64,000 nucleotides of DNA, taken from positions 6,950,449-7,014,448 of the forward strand of contig NC_058149.1 in assembly GCF_011075055.1 (NCBI RefSeq), given 5' to 3'. Every line of letters begins with the position of its first letter. The first letter of the stretch is position 1. Source of the stretch: Mangifera indica (Eukaryota > Streptophyta > Magnoliopsida > Sapindales > Anacardiaceae). The position numbers were made by a program, and so were the translations under genes. Under the pieces are notes generated by a model. That model saw only the letters and a program-made list of their open reading frames with translations. It had not been told where the DNA came from and searched no databases. This document shows positions 1 through 12,540 of the stretch, in pieces.

Positions 1-559
1 TACCAATATAACATAGAACTTATGGGTCACATACAACAAAACCTTAATTGTTGAACAAATGAGCAAAGGGTTTTTTGAATTGATGTTTTTGACCAATAGA
101 GATGGATATTTTGTTGGGCCCAATGGGCCAACACATTGAGGTAGTCATGAGGTGGACTTATCACAATAATTAAAGCCCCATTAGGGCCCTTATTCATCCA
201 CATGAAAGCACCCATATTCATCCACATGAAAGCACCCATAAACACATAAATGTGTGAAATCAAGTTTCGGAGGTTATACAACTTTTAGATTGTCTTGATT
301 GAATAAAAAAGTGTTGAATTAAGATAAAATTGTCTCTTAATTCTATACATGAGCGACTAGGTCTAGTGAAAATATTAACATGTTAAATTTATACTCAAAT
401 TCAACCCTAGGTCAAAATCCCATAAATTACACCCTAGTCCTTTAACTTTGGCTTTTACTATTTTCTCCATAATGTATTAATTCTTTACCGCTCGATCCAC
501 TAATAAGTAAGTTATCAATCATTATATGAATGGATTCATATTTTCTCACTAACAGAGTT
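1..559. other. No gene recognised
   Basis: AT-rich sequence with no coding frame I can support. The short minus-strand open frame near 27-281 owes part of its length to a local direct repeat (about 190-240) and looks like no known protein. It is probably transposon debris continuous with the diverged repeats that follow. Confidence 0.5.
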
Positions 560-1390
560 TGAAATCATGACATTCAGGTGTGATTCACTCTATATGTAAT
601 AAGCTCATAACCTTTTAATCATGACTATTAACCCCCTATTATTCATGACCCATAAGTGCCTTATCATGTTGGCAGTCAACAAATTTGTGATTAATCTACA
701 ATTAATTATCCATTTATTCACAAACAATGAGTGCTCTTTAACAAGACATCATAAGTACAAAATCGATAAAGAATCAATAAAAGATTGGTGTTAACCTTTC
801 AATGTTATTGATAATATATGTTTGAATTTTTTAATCAACCAATATCTCATCAAGGTTGAGACATAAAAATAGTGTCCACCTTAGATTATCATTGATATTA
901 ATTTTTTGCTAGTCAATCAATGAGTAAACATTGGATTAAGTACCAACTTGTTCCCACTATAGTCATATATATTTAGTACATTGACATAATCAAATAGTGT
1001 GGTGAGATATAAGCTCTCATACCTCAAAGTAATTAAATCTTGTGTTGATCCTTTATAGCCTTGATACGCTTCTTGATGTAGCCAACCGTCATCTTATTGA
1101 TTGGTCTAATAAAGACTACATTAGGCCACGATCAAACTAGGTTGATTAACGCATATGTCGCTCTAAGCATATCAGGTTAAAGGATCACATGTATCATTGT
1201 CCATTAGAGGAAAAGTTTCATATACACCAAGTTTATCATTTATTGGAATCCTTTGGTAGGTTAATCCAATGAACATATAGTCAATATGCACTTATTTGTT
1301 ACACCAAGTTAATACCAACAACTTTAACACATAAGATTCATCACAAGATTTTAATAAGGTCATTCAACACTTTAATAGCCTTATCATTGT
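560..1390 (+). repeat. Diverged LTR-like repeat X, copy 1
   Basis: This segment aligns by eye with 5110-5890. Shared landmarks are the 'aagacatca' block (about 742 and 5226), an 'atatctc..c.aggttga' block (about 841 and 5322), and a stretch near 1240-1310 that matches 5740-5810 (a 'ggaatcct..tggtaggtta' motif followed by 'atttgttaca'). No open frame spans it. It is probably an old LTR or UTR fragment of a retrotransposon; the family is not identified. Confidence 0.55.
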
Positions 1391-1409
1391 AGCGATTTTG
1401 CAATCTTTG

Positions 1410-2170
1410 ACAATAGAATAACAAATTAAAAATTCAATTAAACAATCCAAACACTTTGTAAAACCCTTTTTCTATATCATCTCTATAGTAGGATTAATTT
1501 GTAAACATGCAAACAACACACATAAAATGAATTTGATATAACTATGTTGGCAGCTCATTCACTTTTCTTTAATGGTAAGAGGTCGAGAAGTTGTGATTTC
1601 AGAACCAAGTGTAGGTTTGCTTTTTAGTATCCACAGGAAACAGTAACTTAAAAAGAGGCTTGAGTGTACTCGAAACTTGCTAGAGCTTGAGCATAGTATT
1701 ATGGTGAAAAAGAGAGAAAATATTTCACTTGGTGGCTAGGGTTATATGTAAAATAAAAACACTGTTTATTTAAAGTAAGACGACCCTCATATATAAACAC
1801 AAATACAAATGCCGCCTAGGACTTGAACATATCTAGAATAGTTCTTCCATGCGTGCCTGGGACTAATAAGCGTCCTAGGCATGCATAACTTGGATCGAAA
1901 TTGTCTTACTCGTGCGTATGAGCATTACAGCTCATGGGAGTTATACACTCAATCAATGTATTTAATATGTATATAGTTTTCATTTAATTCTTCCATGATT
2001 TTTGGCAAATCATGGGATTATTAACTTAGAAATAATAGGATAAAATCTTGTATCATCCTAATTTGAAATTTAAATTAAATGATATGGATTTGAGTCAATC
2101 CTACCAATTTTCACTACACCCTAGCAATTTAAGATTATTACACTAAAGTCCTAAAGTAAAATAAAATACA
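1410..2170 (+). repeat. Diverged LTR-like repeat Y, copy 1
   Basis: It aligns by eye with 4235-5020. Shared landmarks include 'aataacaaatta' at the left end, 'ttcagaacca' (about 1598 and 4422), the 'gaggctt' block, and 'taagattatta' followed by 'actaa.gtcc' at the right end. Many substitutions and small indels indicate great age. Together with repeat X it looks like part of a long LTR. Confidence 0.55.
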
Positions 2171-2199
2171 CTTTGTTTAGGTATACATTTTGTTTTATA

Positions 2200-2690
2200 T
2201 TTAGTCGTCTATACAATTTACAACAATATATCATGATGGTGAGGATACAAGCTACTTCTATAAAGTCCTTTATACAGAAACACTTGGATAACCAAGTTTT
2301 TACCATTTGTAATAGTGGTTTGTCATTTCATAATAAATTAACACAAAATATCATAAATACCACTATGTTTCTACTAAGTTTTTGTGCACATAGAGATCAT
2401 CTTTGTTTTGATAAAGCTAAAAAATTTTATGGCTTTATCGAAACGAGTGTTTTAACTTTTCTACACTTGTTTAATTTTATAAATATGACTCTTCAAGTTG
2501 CATACCGAATCAACTTATCACTTAAGCATAAAACCATCGGTTGTGTTATAAGTATATCCACTATGAGGTTTCTATCCAAAAGAGAGGTCCTTGATAATAA
2601 ATTGTCAAACTTTATAGTTAAGGTGGGTAACAATCATAAGCACATCTAAATGTACATTAACGTCATTACAAATTGTTGGTTTTATGTCAC
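2200..2690 (+). repeat. Diverged repeat Z, copy 1
   Basis: It aligns loosely with 6885-7300. 'gtctatacaatt.acaa' at the left and 'aattgtcaaact' at the right are shared in the same order and spacing. Open frames inside (2173-2649 on plus, 2605-2856 on minus) are not conserved between the copies, so I do not call them genes. Confidence 0.45.
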
Positions 2691-2869
2691 TAATGACTAG
2701 TACGTTGCTATCAAGAGTCATAAGAAATACAAATCTTATAAGCTCACAACATATTTCACCAGGCCTACATAACTCTTGTATGGCTTCAAGTGTTTTGCTT
2801 TGTTCCATTAGAAAATGAGTGGCATCCTTATAATGATCAACCAATTTATATGGCACGTCATCTCATCTA

Positions 2870-3265
2870 ATATTTGTTGAATTTCACATAATCAAAACTT
2901 CATTGAAATCTATCTTCCTTCCACTAGTCTTTCAGAAATTATAATAATCTCTAAAAGGACCTTTCTTTATCAACTTATATGGATAAAGAAAGAAGTATTC
3001 TTAAGTTTCCTTTAGCCTTGCAAGATACAATTATCATATTTATGGTTTAACTTGCTCAAGTTAATTTCTTAACATAAGCTTCACAACCATAACTCATTAA
3101 ATAAGTCATACTGGGATTTAACCCAACATATATAACACAAATCTAGTTTTATATATAGAAATGGATGACACATAGTTTAAGGTATGGATCACAGTCTTTA
3201 AGGTATGACCGTAAAATATTGTGCATTAATAACAAACTCCTAGTAGTTTTTAGGTATCTTGATGA
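2870..3265 (-). pseudogene. Ty1/copia integrase-to-RT linker remnant
   Basis: Read on the minus strand with several frameshifts and stops, this decays from a copia polyprotein. From 5' to 3' it shows an HTLNYV..KTR segment (copia consensus TLN.VP.K...KTPYE), then SYGCEAYVKKL (family: VWGCEAYVK.L), then a KGN..IL segment near the usual PKETKGY, then SGRKIDFNEVL (family: SGRK..LEE). These motifs lie between the integrase core and the reverse transcriptase in plant copia elements. It cannot make protein. The flanking repeats X, Y and Z may be parts of the same dead element. Confidence 0.6.
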
Positions 3266-4234
3266 ACTTTACGCTTAAATATTCAACTCTTTGGCCCCAC
3301 CAAAGTAATTTAATATCTTGTCAACTAATTCTTTGTTTCATTCTTAAGTTTTTTGAATTTCCTAAAATAATCCAAACTTATGTATCTAAAGATTAACAAC
3401 ATCATATTCACTAAAATCATCAATGCATTACATTTAATAGGAATAACTGCCTTTGGCTCAAATTGTGAGTAACATACATTACTAGATTGATGCCTACCAA
3501 TTGAATAATTCTCCCATTGTTTTGAATGAAAGGTCAACTTAGGCATCTTGCCTAAAAGAACATGTTAGGAATTGATGAGAGTTTACTAACTCAAAATGCT
3601 AATATAATAATCATAAATTAGTCCATAATGCCAAATTTATGTATTATTGAAATAACCAAATCTAGTTTAGATTACATCAGGATTGAAAATTAAATATAAA
3701 TGAAATAAATGGTTATAAGAGAATACAATTTCAAAATGAATTTCTTCTAAAAGTGGACAACAATCTATTAAACAATTAAATAAAATTCTTATTCATCCAA
3801 AGATAATACAAAAGTTTAATATTTGAAAAAAAAATAGAACATTGTAATAAGATCTCATAGCTAATATAGCATAATGCGTTACATAATTGACTTGTAGATC
3901 CACCTCTCCTCTTGCGAGTGGTTACTTTGTCATAGTTCCTTCATATAAAAAATAAATGTGAGAACAACATCAAGTGTGAGTAACTTGAGATGTCCAGATA
4001 AAGAGGTTTGATTCTCAATCATCTATGTACCTGAATCAAAAGCCTCAAATTTCTTCTTCTTATTCAAGAGTAAAAGTCTTGTAGTGTTTCTTCTAGTGGC
4101 CAAAATTACCACATCTAAATTAAACAATCTCTCATCCTTTATTCATGCAATCATTGGGCTTTAGAGTATTTTGAGGTTTGTCAAAAGACTTGGACTCAAG
4201 TTCGAGTATATGTAGGGATTTTATGATTTTCGAT
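3266..4234. other. No gene recognised
   Basis: AT-rich sequence between a copia remnant and repeat Y. A short minus-strand frame at 3325-3546 has no recognisable motif. Probably retrotransposon interior too decayed to read. Confidence 0.45.
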
Positions 4235-5020
4235 CGCGGAATAACAAATTAAAATTTAATTTAAAAAAGGCAAATGCTCTACAAAACCCCTTTCTAAATC
4301 ATTATTATAGTACAATTAATTCATAACCATACAGTCACACACATAAGGTGTTTGTTAGATATACCCGCATAGATGACTCATTTATCTTTCGTTGATAGAG
4401 AAAGATCATGAAAAAGCCACTTTCAGAACCAAATATAGGCTTGTTTCTTAGTACCTACATAAAGTAGCAACTCCAAGAGGCTTAACTATGCTTGAGGCTT
4501 ACTAGAACCTTATGATAGTTCTATGATGAAAGGGAAGGGAATACTTTTTCTCTTAACAACTAAGGGTGTTTTGTAAAAACATAAAATGTGTATGAAGTGA
4601 GAAGGCACGCATATATACATAAGCACGCATCTCACTCGGGATTTCAACATGTGCTGATTGGCATAAGCACGCATACCTAAAACACAGGGTGTGTTAGGTG
4701 AACATGGTTTAGATAGGAATTGTCCTGCTCGTGCTCATGAATATAAAACTCACAAGAGCTGTATATTTAATCAATGCCTCTAATACTTGTATATCCCCTC
4801 ATTAATATCCTATTAATTCCCTACCATTTTTGGTATTCAACCTAAATTTAGAAAATTATAATATTAATGAAGACAAGATAAAATCCTATTATAATCCTAA
4901 TTTGAATTTCAAATTAGGTGATGTAGATTTGAGTCAATCTAATTCAATCTTACCAAATCTTGCATATACCCCATTAACTTAAGATTATTATACTAAGGTC
5001 CCAAAAGATAATAAAATATA
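4235..5020 (+). repeat. Diverged LTR-like repeat Y, copy 2
   Basis: Partner of 1410-2170 in the same orientation. Here Y is followed directly by X (5110-5890), whereas copy 1 has X before Y. The arrangement is therefore not a simple pair of LTRs; it could be two overlapping tandem units or two insertions. Confidence 0.55.
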
Positions 5021-5109
5021 TTCCAAGTCGATAAACTTTTCAAAGTCTCTAGATTCTCTATTTAGAATCAAACTTGGATAATCCTTGTGTCTCTAAAGTT
5101 CATTAGCTT

Positions 5110-5890
5110 TTTTTTTTTTTTTATGTGTGACCCATAGGCTCTTCACTAAGTCAGTAGTGATTGAATTCATATCGAGCTCTTGACCTTACATCCCTCTGAA
5201 CATAAACCAAGATTGCTCTCTAATAAGACATCATGGCTACTTGATTAGTGGAGATCAACATGTGACTTCTTTTAACCTGTTAGTGATAAAGTTATTCCTA
5301 CAATTCAATCTTTTCATCATATAATATCTCTTCGAGGTTGATGTACAAATTGATTGTCTACCTCATGACTCCTTGGATTACATAGATTGACTTTTGTCAA
5401 TGATCAGATAATATTGAATCGAGCATAAACTCAATTCTATTGTGGCCACAGATTTAATTGGTTATTGACATCTGTTAGTATGTCATAACCAAGATATCAG
5501 CTTTCATGCTCGCAAGTGATGAATCATTTATTGATCTATCATAGGCTTTATGTAGATCTCGATATAACCAATCATCACCTTTTTGACAATCTTCTGATTG
5601 GATTATGCTGGCCTAATGTCAAATCATATCGATCATTATGTAAGACAGTTCAGTGATATCAAGTCTAAAGATCACATATACCTCTATTCACTAAGAGGAT
5701 ATTTTTTTATGGACACTGAAACAATTATCCATATGGAATCCTCTTGGTAGGTTAGTTTAGTGCACGTGTCTACAACATGCACCTATTTGTTACACTAAGT
5801 CATCAACAAATAATTTTGACATTTAAGAACTTTCGTCATCTTTGAAGGAGATTGTTCAACACTATAATGACTTTATTACTATTAATCATA
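5110..5890 (+). repeat. Diverged LTR-like repeat X, copy 2
   Basis: Partner of 560-1390 in the same orientation. The sequence right after it ('tttagtcatggtaat', about 5892) also resembles 54675-54700, just right of the SIRE-like element. This suggests that element landed in another copy of the same LTR family. Confidence 0.5.
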
Positions 5891-6884
5891 CCTTTAGTCA
5901 TGGTAATATCAAAGTCATAGATGGTTTTAAAAACAACCACCTACTGTGCACTTAAGGTTCTTACAATTAGGTGTCGAAAACTTATCCCTTTATCCCGATT
6001 TAATTATTCTTAGGGCATTTGTCTAAGTATATCAATATGCTTTATGTACAAAGAATACAACTAAAAATTAAAAATATAACCTTCATTAATGAACTTGTAT
6101 TGTTATGAAGATTGGCTCTAAGGTACCAACCCCAAAATTTCCTACTTGCATTATAGCCAATCATCCATGCAAACAACATCAAATGACCGTATACATTTAT
6201 CGTTACTTCTATTACAATAGAGCATTCATTGATACAATCTATTCATTCAGTTTTCTAAAGTCAACTAACCTTTCTTTTTGTTAATCATTATTGACAAGGT
6301 GAAATTGCCAAAGTATGCAATTAAATCATTTGGTGAGACCATAACTTTCATGAAGCATTTGTTTGGTACTAATAGTACCAAATTAATGATGCAAAAAATC
6401 AAATTTCATAATCCAATATACTGTTTAAGGTCTTGTATTTCAAACGCTTCCTACTTGGCTTTCAACATATGTATATATGACTTATCCTTTAAATTGGTAT
6501 TTAATATTTTCAACTTGATTTGTTTTATATCACCATTCCTCATTCAGTGACTTCATCCTTCAAGATCTTAAGAATTATTCTTATTCTTTTAAGGAATTCA
6601 AGGATTATTTTTTGTGTTTCATCCAATGACGCTTATTTGGACATAGTTGATATCTATGTGTTCAATGAAACATAATTCACCTTTGAGTGTATATTATGAT
6701 ATTCATGATCATTCTAAGAGTGGCCACTAATAGAAATCTAATCATCTTGGTCTCTCAATTTATGCGTTCAATGACACAAAATCCTAGAAAGGCTTGTATC
6801 CTCATGATGAAAGAGAATCCTTTCAAATTTATATTTGTTGAATCCCTTCAGCATTCGTATGTCATAAAAACTACCATTTAAACT
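5891..6884. other. No gene recognised
   Basis: AT-rich. Short open frames (6278-6550, 6687-6881) have no recognisable domain. Likely interior of a decayed retroelement. Confidence 0.4.
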
Positions 6885-7300
6885 CAATAGTCTATACAAT
6901 TCACAATAGTATATTAGGTAAGGATATGAACTACTTAGTTTAAGTTCTTTTATGAAGGATAACTAGGTCATCTAATTTTTGTGTCAGTTACAAATATAAC
7001 ATTTAATTTTAATGTCAAAATTTTCATTGTACTTTTACTTGTTTTCTTATATAGATATCAAATTCGTCTAAGTAAAACCAAAAGATTTTATAGTCTAATT
7101 TGTATGAATATTTTAGACTTCGATGTTCACATGAGTTCTTAAATAGAACCCATCAACTTACATACCTGACCAACTCCTATTTGAAGTTAATACGATTAGT
7201 TATGATATGGTCACAATAATTCTAGGTTTTATCTACTAGAGTTGCTCTTGTTAATTAATTGTCAAACTTTTAATGGTATGTAGTAATTGTGAGTGCATAC
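6885..7300 (+). repeat. Diverged repeat Z, copy 2
   Basis: Partner of 2200-2690, in the same orientation and weaker than the X and Y matches. No intact frame. Confidence 0.4.
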
Positions 7301-10300
7301 AGATTCTAGTGTCACTTCTAAAACAATCCAATATGGTAAGTTTTGAATCCATTGATACTATTGTGTCAAACAATGAATTATTAAGCTGAGAGATATACCC
7401 TAAAACTTAAGATAGAAATAGAAAAATGTCAATAGTTACCTATTTAGATGTCATCAAATATATTATGTATGTTATGGTGAATACATGCCCAGACATTTGT
7501 TTTTTGTTGTTGGGCTGGTTAGTTGATATAAGTCAATATTGAAAAGAGCACTAAAAGGTTGTCTATAAAATATTGATATATTTTAAAGGCTCTGTAGATT
7601 ATTGTTTATGTAATTAAGTCAATATTTTAAAGGCTCGCTATTGATATACCAGTTAGGGAAGTAATTTAAACCAACACAAATCAAATTCTAGTTATGTTTT
7701 CTTACTCTAAAAGGGCCCATATCTTGGAACAATAAGAAATAGATATGGGTAGTCTTATCCACGATAGAGGTCGAGTATATAGCCTATTTAGTAATTGTGC
7801 AAGAAATTGTTTAGTTAAGAAGATATTTTATGAATCTAAGTAAACAAGACGATATTATTGAAACTATAGTTGTCTATTAAAATAAAGGATCTCGAGTATT
7901 ATAAGATAACCAAACACATTGACACTAGACACAATATTGTAAGAAACTTTATTTCCAAGAGGAAAATAAGTGCACAATATAGTTCTACGCATTGTGTGGT
8001 CACTGATCCTTAGACCGAGATTGCTCTAAGAAAAGTATATCTTGCACATGTTAAATCTCTTGGATTGCATAGACTATGATTGATAAGTATTGAGCTTATA
8101 TATTATACTGGTGACATAACATTAAAAACCATGAATTCAAGTTTATTTTGTATTTGAACTTACGTCTCAAAATTTTTGGGTTTTCACTACATAAACATCG
8201 TTTGTAGCTCAATAAGGTTGTAATATCACACAAGTTAGAGATTGACTTACTCACATCAACAATCACCTTTGGTGTTAAAAGAATAAGCAAAGATAAGACA
8301 TTATTCTTGAGAAAAGTGACGCTGAGAGAGTGTGCCAATAGAAGACAAAATTATCAAAGAAAAAATTTATCAAAGTTAAAATGTCAACTTGATGATGATC
8401 AAGATGAGGTCATGGATAGATAGATACATTTGTAAATGACCGATTTGGATTTCTTATGTCCAAACAACTTGTGAATCCCATATGTAAGTTTTGTATATTA
8501 TGTATAAGTAAGATGACTAGTTAAAGTAGTAAGAGGATGGATTTCTGCTCTCTCATTGTGTGAGACTTTATGAGGATTACCTCATGTTGGTACCTTTTGA
8601 CTCTTTGTTGTTGTTCGATGTTTACTCTTAATATTGCTATCTTAGCTTGACACCTATAGCACACACGATTCGATTTATAGAATATGACTAGAAAAGCAAC
8701 TAAGTATCAATTGAAAATTTCGAGTAGAAGTAGAAGACTTATATATATTACATGTGTCTATTGGTTGGCCGATCATATCACTTATATAGGAGAATGAACT
8801 TGATCATGCATAGGAAAATAACATAATAATAAATAGGGATAAAGGAAGCTAGTGTTATTGAGTAAGTCTGGGGTGTTGCAAGCCTCATGCTTTATTTTGT
8901 TTTATTCAGATTGAAGTGGCTATGTTATTCTTAGCAGATGTATAATATTTAACTTCCAAGTATAGGTTGTTCGTGAGGTCATATAACACATTTGCGAGTA
9001 TAAAATGTACTACCATATGAGACTTTTGTGGATAAGTTTTGGTTCGACTCTTCCATTATGGGTGAGTAAGAGATATTAGGTTCAAGTCCACCCATGACAA
9101 GTTGATCCAACCTAGTTTATTTTAAACCGCTAAAGGTAATTAGTGTAGGGGCTTTTTAGCAGTTGGACATCTATTTAAATGTCCAAACTGCCTCCCCAAA
9201 TAGAATGAACGTTATTGTTGTTTAACAAAAGAAAATTCTTCTTCTCCACCACACACCAAACAAAAGCATAGAGAGATCACATCTCCCAAAGGAATGTAGT
9301 ACGTGGGGCAAATGGTGTTATGGAAATCACTAATGTCAATACCTCGTGTTGTATTCGTATAGGCTTTATCACAAACTTGAATTTGGGCATGCCTAATGTA
9401 ATATTTGTCGTAATTTATATAATATTAAATTTGGCATATTTAATTGTTTCCAACAATGTCAACACCAATACTAAAATTGGATCAATCCTACCTAAACTTT
9501 TTTTTCAAAAATTAATCGAAATGTCAAATTAGTTTTGTTGTCCATTTAGTACTGCATGATATAAAATAGAATATCTTAGTGTTATGTTGATTTATTCATT
9601 ATTCAACATTTTTTTTATGAAATAAAAGCTCCTACTATTTTACGCTAGTCAATAGCTCTTACTATTAGAATTAGGAAGTCTTAGTTGAATGAAATTCCAT
9701 CTAGCTTGTATTTACCATTGTTTTGGCAAACAAACAAAAATATGTTGATTATGTAAATCTACAAATCAACTATATAAGCCAATGACCTTAAGTCTTAAGG
9801 GGACAAGACATATGACTCAAGTATAACTCTCATTATCTATAAAGTGGATACTAAATATCATCCGTGTAACAATAAATGCACATCGCTACATTGCCTCTAG
9901 CAGAAGCAACGTTCACTTTGGGGAAGAAACTTCATATGTTACTTAAGTTGGTCCCATCACTATTAAGGAAAACCATAGTGGACACTTAATTATCCATCTG
10001 GTAAAAGTATATTTTTCCTTTGGCAAACAAGGTTTCATCCAAGGCCATAATGATGGAAGGCAGTTGGTTTTTTTCAATTTAATAACTTAATGAGGGATTT
10101 GATAATTTGTTAATGTGGTCTCACCATTATCACATATGTACTTTGATATTTAATTAAATTAAATTTAGCATGCATTTTATAACATAATTGAAACATATTG
10201 GTACATGGCCAAACTACAACTTATTCCTCAAACCTAGAATGAGCAAAAAGTTCAACTTGGTCTTCAAGAATGTATGTTGCTTCTTTCTTTCGTCTTTAAG

Positions 10301-10470
10301 TACATATCGCAAGATACTTCTTACTCTACCTAAATTTATAGTATTAATCTATAAAAATAGAATTACTATAATTATTACATCAATAAATTTAGAAACCTCG
10401 GGTTATTTTTTAAGAGAGTAAGATGAAAAGAGAAGTACATCGAGAAGATTTAGAAGAGAAAGACATGTAG
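7301..10470. other. No gene recognised
   Basis: About 3.2 kb of AT-rich sequence without a supportable coding region. All open frames are under about 80 codons with no motif. 9150-9300 resembles an LTR-to-leader transition (a TATTTAAAT box then a C/A-rich stretch), but I found no partner LTR in the window. Confidence 0.4.
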
Positions 10471-11786
10471 GTCCTACTTTAAAATTTACAAACATTCATA
10501 TCCAAAAAATAAAATTAAAAGACATTCATCCATAGGTTAATGCTATTGTACTAGACACCATGTTTTGTCAAACAAACATAGCATACAATCAAACATACAT
10601 TACTCTTTCAAGTTTTTATTAGGTCAAAGGACTATTTCCCACCCAAAGTATGTTGTTTTTCCAAGTTTTTCCCCTTTAACTTTGAAAATCCCAAATATCC
10701 ACCCATGAGTAGTTAAAATTAACAAAACCCTAACCTCTTAAAATTTTATCTGTTTTTCCCTTTTAAACTTTAAAAACTAAAAGTTTTTCTCCAACTTAAG
10801 TTTTAAAAAATGGCAGTTTCCCCCTAAGGCTTAATTTTCAAATCTCCGATGCTATTGCCAGTCGTCTCTCCCTCCCGAAACTTCCTCTCCCTCCGGTGGT
10901 CTCTTTCTACCTATTTGGATCAAGTTTTTATTAGGCCAAAGGACTATTTATTACCCAAAGTATGTTGTTTTTTCAAGTTTTTCCCCTTTAACTTTGAAAA
11001 TCCTAAATATCCACCCATGAGCAGTTAAAATTAACAAAACCCTAACCTCTTAAAATTTTATCGATTTTCCCCCCTAAACTTTAAAAACTAAAAGTTTTCC
11101 TCCAACTTAAGTTTTAAAAAATGGCAGTTTCCCCCTAGGGTTTAATTTCCAGATCTCCGATGTCATTGCCAGTCGTCTCTCTCTCCCGAAGCTTCCTCTC
11201 CCTCCGGTAGTCTCTTTCCACCCATTTGGATGTTCAATCGACGTCGAATGAGGCTTGAGAGATAACGGGAGACAAAGAGCTTTGTTTTCACCAACGAAGC
11301 TCTTCGTCTTCCAAGCCTCATTCAACGTCGTTTGTCCATCCAAATGGGTAGAGAGAGACTGTCAGAGGGAGAGAAAGCTTTTGGAGGGAGAGACGACTAA
11401 CAATGACATCGGAGATCTAGAAATTAAATCCTGGGGGAAACTATCATTTTTTAAAACTTAGGTTGGAGGGAAACTTTTAGTTTTTAAAGTTTAGAGGAGA
11501 AAAAGAGATAAAATTTTAAGAGATTAGAGTTTCGTTAATTTTAACTACTTATGGGTGGATATTTGAGATTTTCAAAGTTAAAAGGGAAAAACTTGGAAAA
11601 ATAACATACTTTGGATGAGAGATAGTCCTTTGGCCTAATAAAAACTTGAAAGAGTCATGTATGTTTGATTGTATGCTATGTTTGTTTGACAAAACATGGT
11701 GTCTAGTACAATAGCATTAACCAATGGATGAATGTCTTTTAATTTTATTTTTTGGATATGAATGTTTGTAAAATTTAAAGTAGGAC
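10471..11786. mobile_element. Mutator-type foldback complex, large inverted repeat
   Basis: The outer arms 10471-10621 and 11636-11786 are near-exact reverse complements, starting GTCCTAC and ending GTAGGAC. Inside them, 10622-10915 carries the foldback terminus GG(T/C)CAAAGGACTATTTCCCA, which pairs with 11340-11635. A second same-orientation left half starts at 10934 within the loop. The centre (about 11160-11400) is richer in CTC/GAG. The termini match the TSD-supported foldback at 12541-13417, so the family is the same. Because the flank is inverted along with the element, this is a rearranged inverted duplication rather than one clean insertion. Confidence 0.7.
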
Positions 11787-12074
11787 GGTTGACAATGATG
11801 TTGGATTTGGTATCGAAGATTTGAAAACCAAACCCTACGGGAAACTGTTATTTTTTAAAACTTCTATTAGGAAAAAAACTTTTAGTTTTTAAAGTTTAAG
11901 GGAGAAAAAAGATATTATATTTTAGTTTATTTTTAATATTATAAATAAAATAACGATTTTGCTCTTACTATCGTTAATTTTAACCAGTCATATATAAGTA
12001 TTTGAAATTTTCAAAATTAAAAGGGGAAAACAAAAGGAAAACATCATACTTTTGTGGGGAATATGTCCTTTGGC
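11787..12074. mobile_element. Orphan right half of a Mutator-type foldback
   Basis: It reads from a 'gaaaaccaaaccctacggg' block to the terminus 'tgtcctttggc' and matches the right halves at 11340-11635 and 13140-13417. It may be the original right end of the element whose left end begins at 10622, separated from it by the inverted duplication. Confidence 0.6.
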
Positions 12075-12540
12075 TTTTTCATTATTAATATTGTTTAAAT
12101 TTCATTTGATCGCTCAAGTTTTTTGTATTTTAATTAACCCCAAAAGTTATAAAATTTTCATTTTGGTCCTAATCATGGGACAAGACAAATAGGAGTAACA
12201 TGTATCTTAACTATAAATGATGGCACATAACAATAGTGTTAAAACATCCTGAACAACTCATAACATAGAGTCAAATTTGGATGTGAGAATGCTTGTCGAT
12301 TATAAAAATTATCCTTTACAATATGGTTGATTGGAACAATGAATTAGGTTGACCGAATTCTTTGAAAATAGAAGCTAGAGTTTTTGTTTTGGTTGATCAA
12401 ATAGATTTTGTAACTTCAGAATTCAATCAAACAAATTTTGTTGAATTGGAATTTTGTAGTTTCTCAAAATTCCATACTATGGGTCAATTGTCTTACAAAA
12501 ATGGGTTTCAAGGGACCTCCCAATGTTTCGAAAGACACAA
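12075..12540. other. No gene recognised; flank of the palindromic foldback
   Basis: Non-coding AT-rich DNA. The last nine bases (12532-12540, AAGACACAA) are the left copy of the target duplication of the next element. Confidence 0.5.

Noticed and set aside
2173..2649. 158-codon plus-strand frame as a gene
   Set aside because: Not conserved in the diverged repeat partner at 6885-7300; no motif; AT-rich composition.
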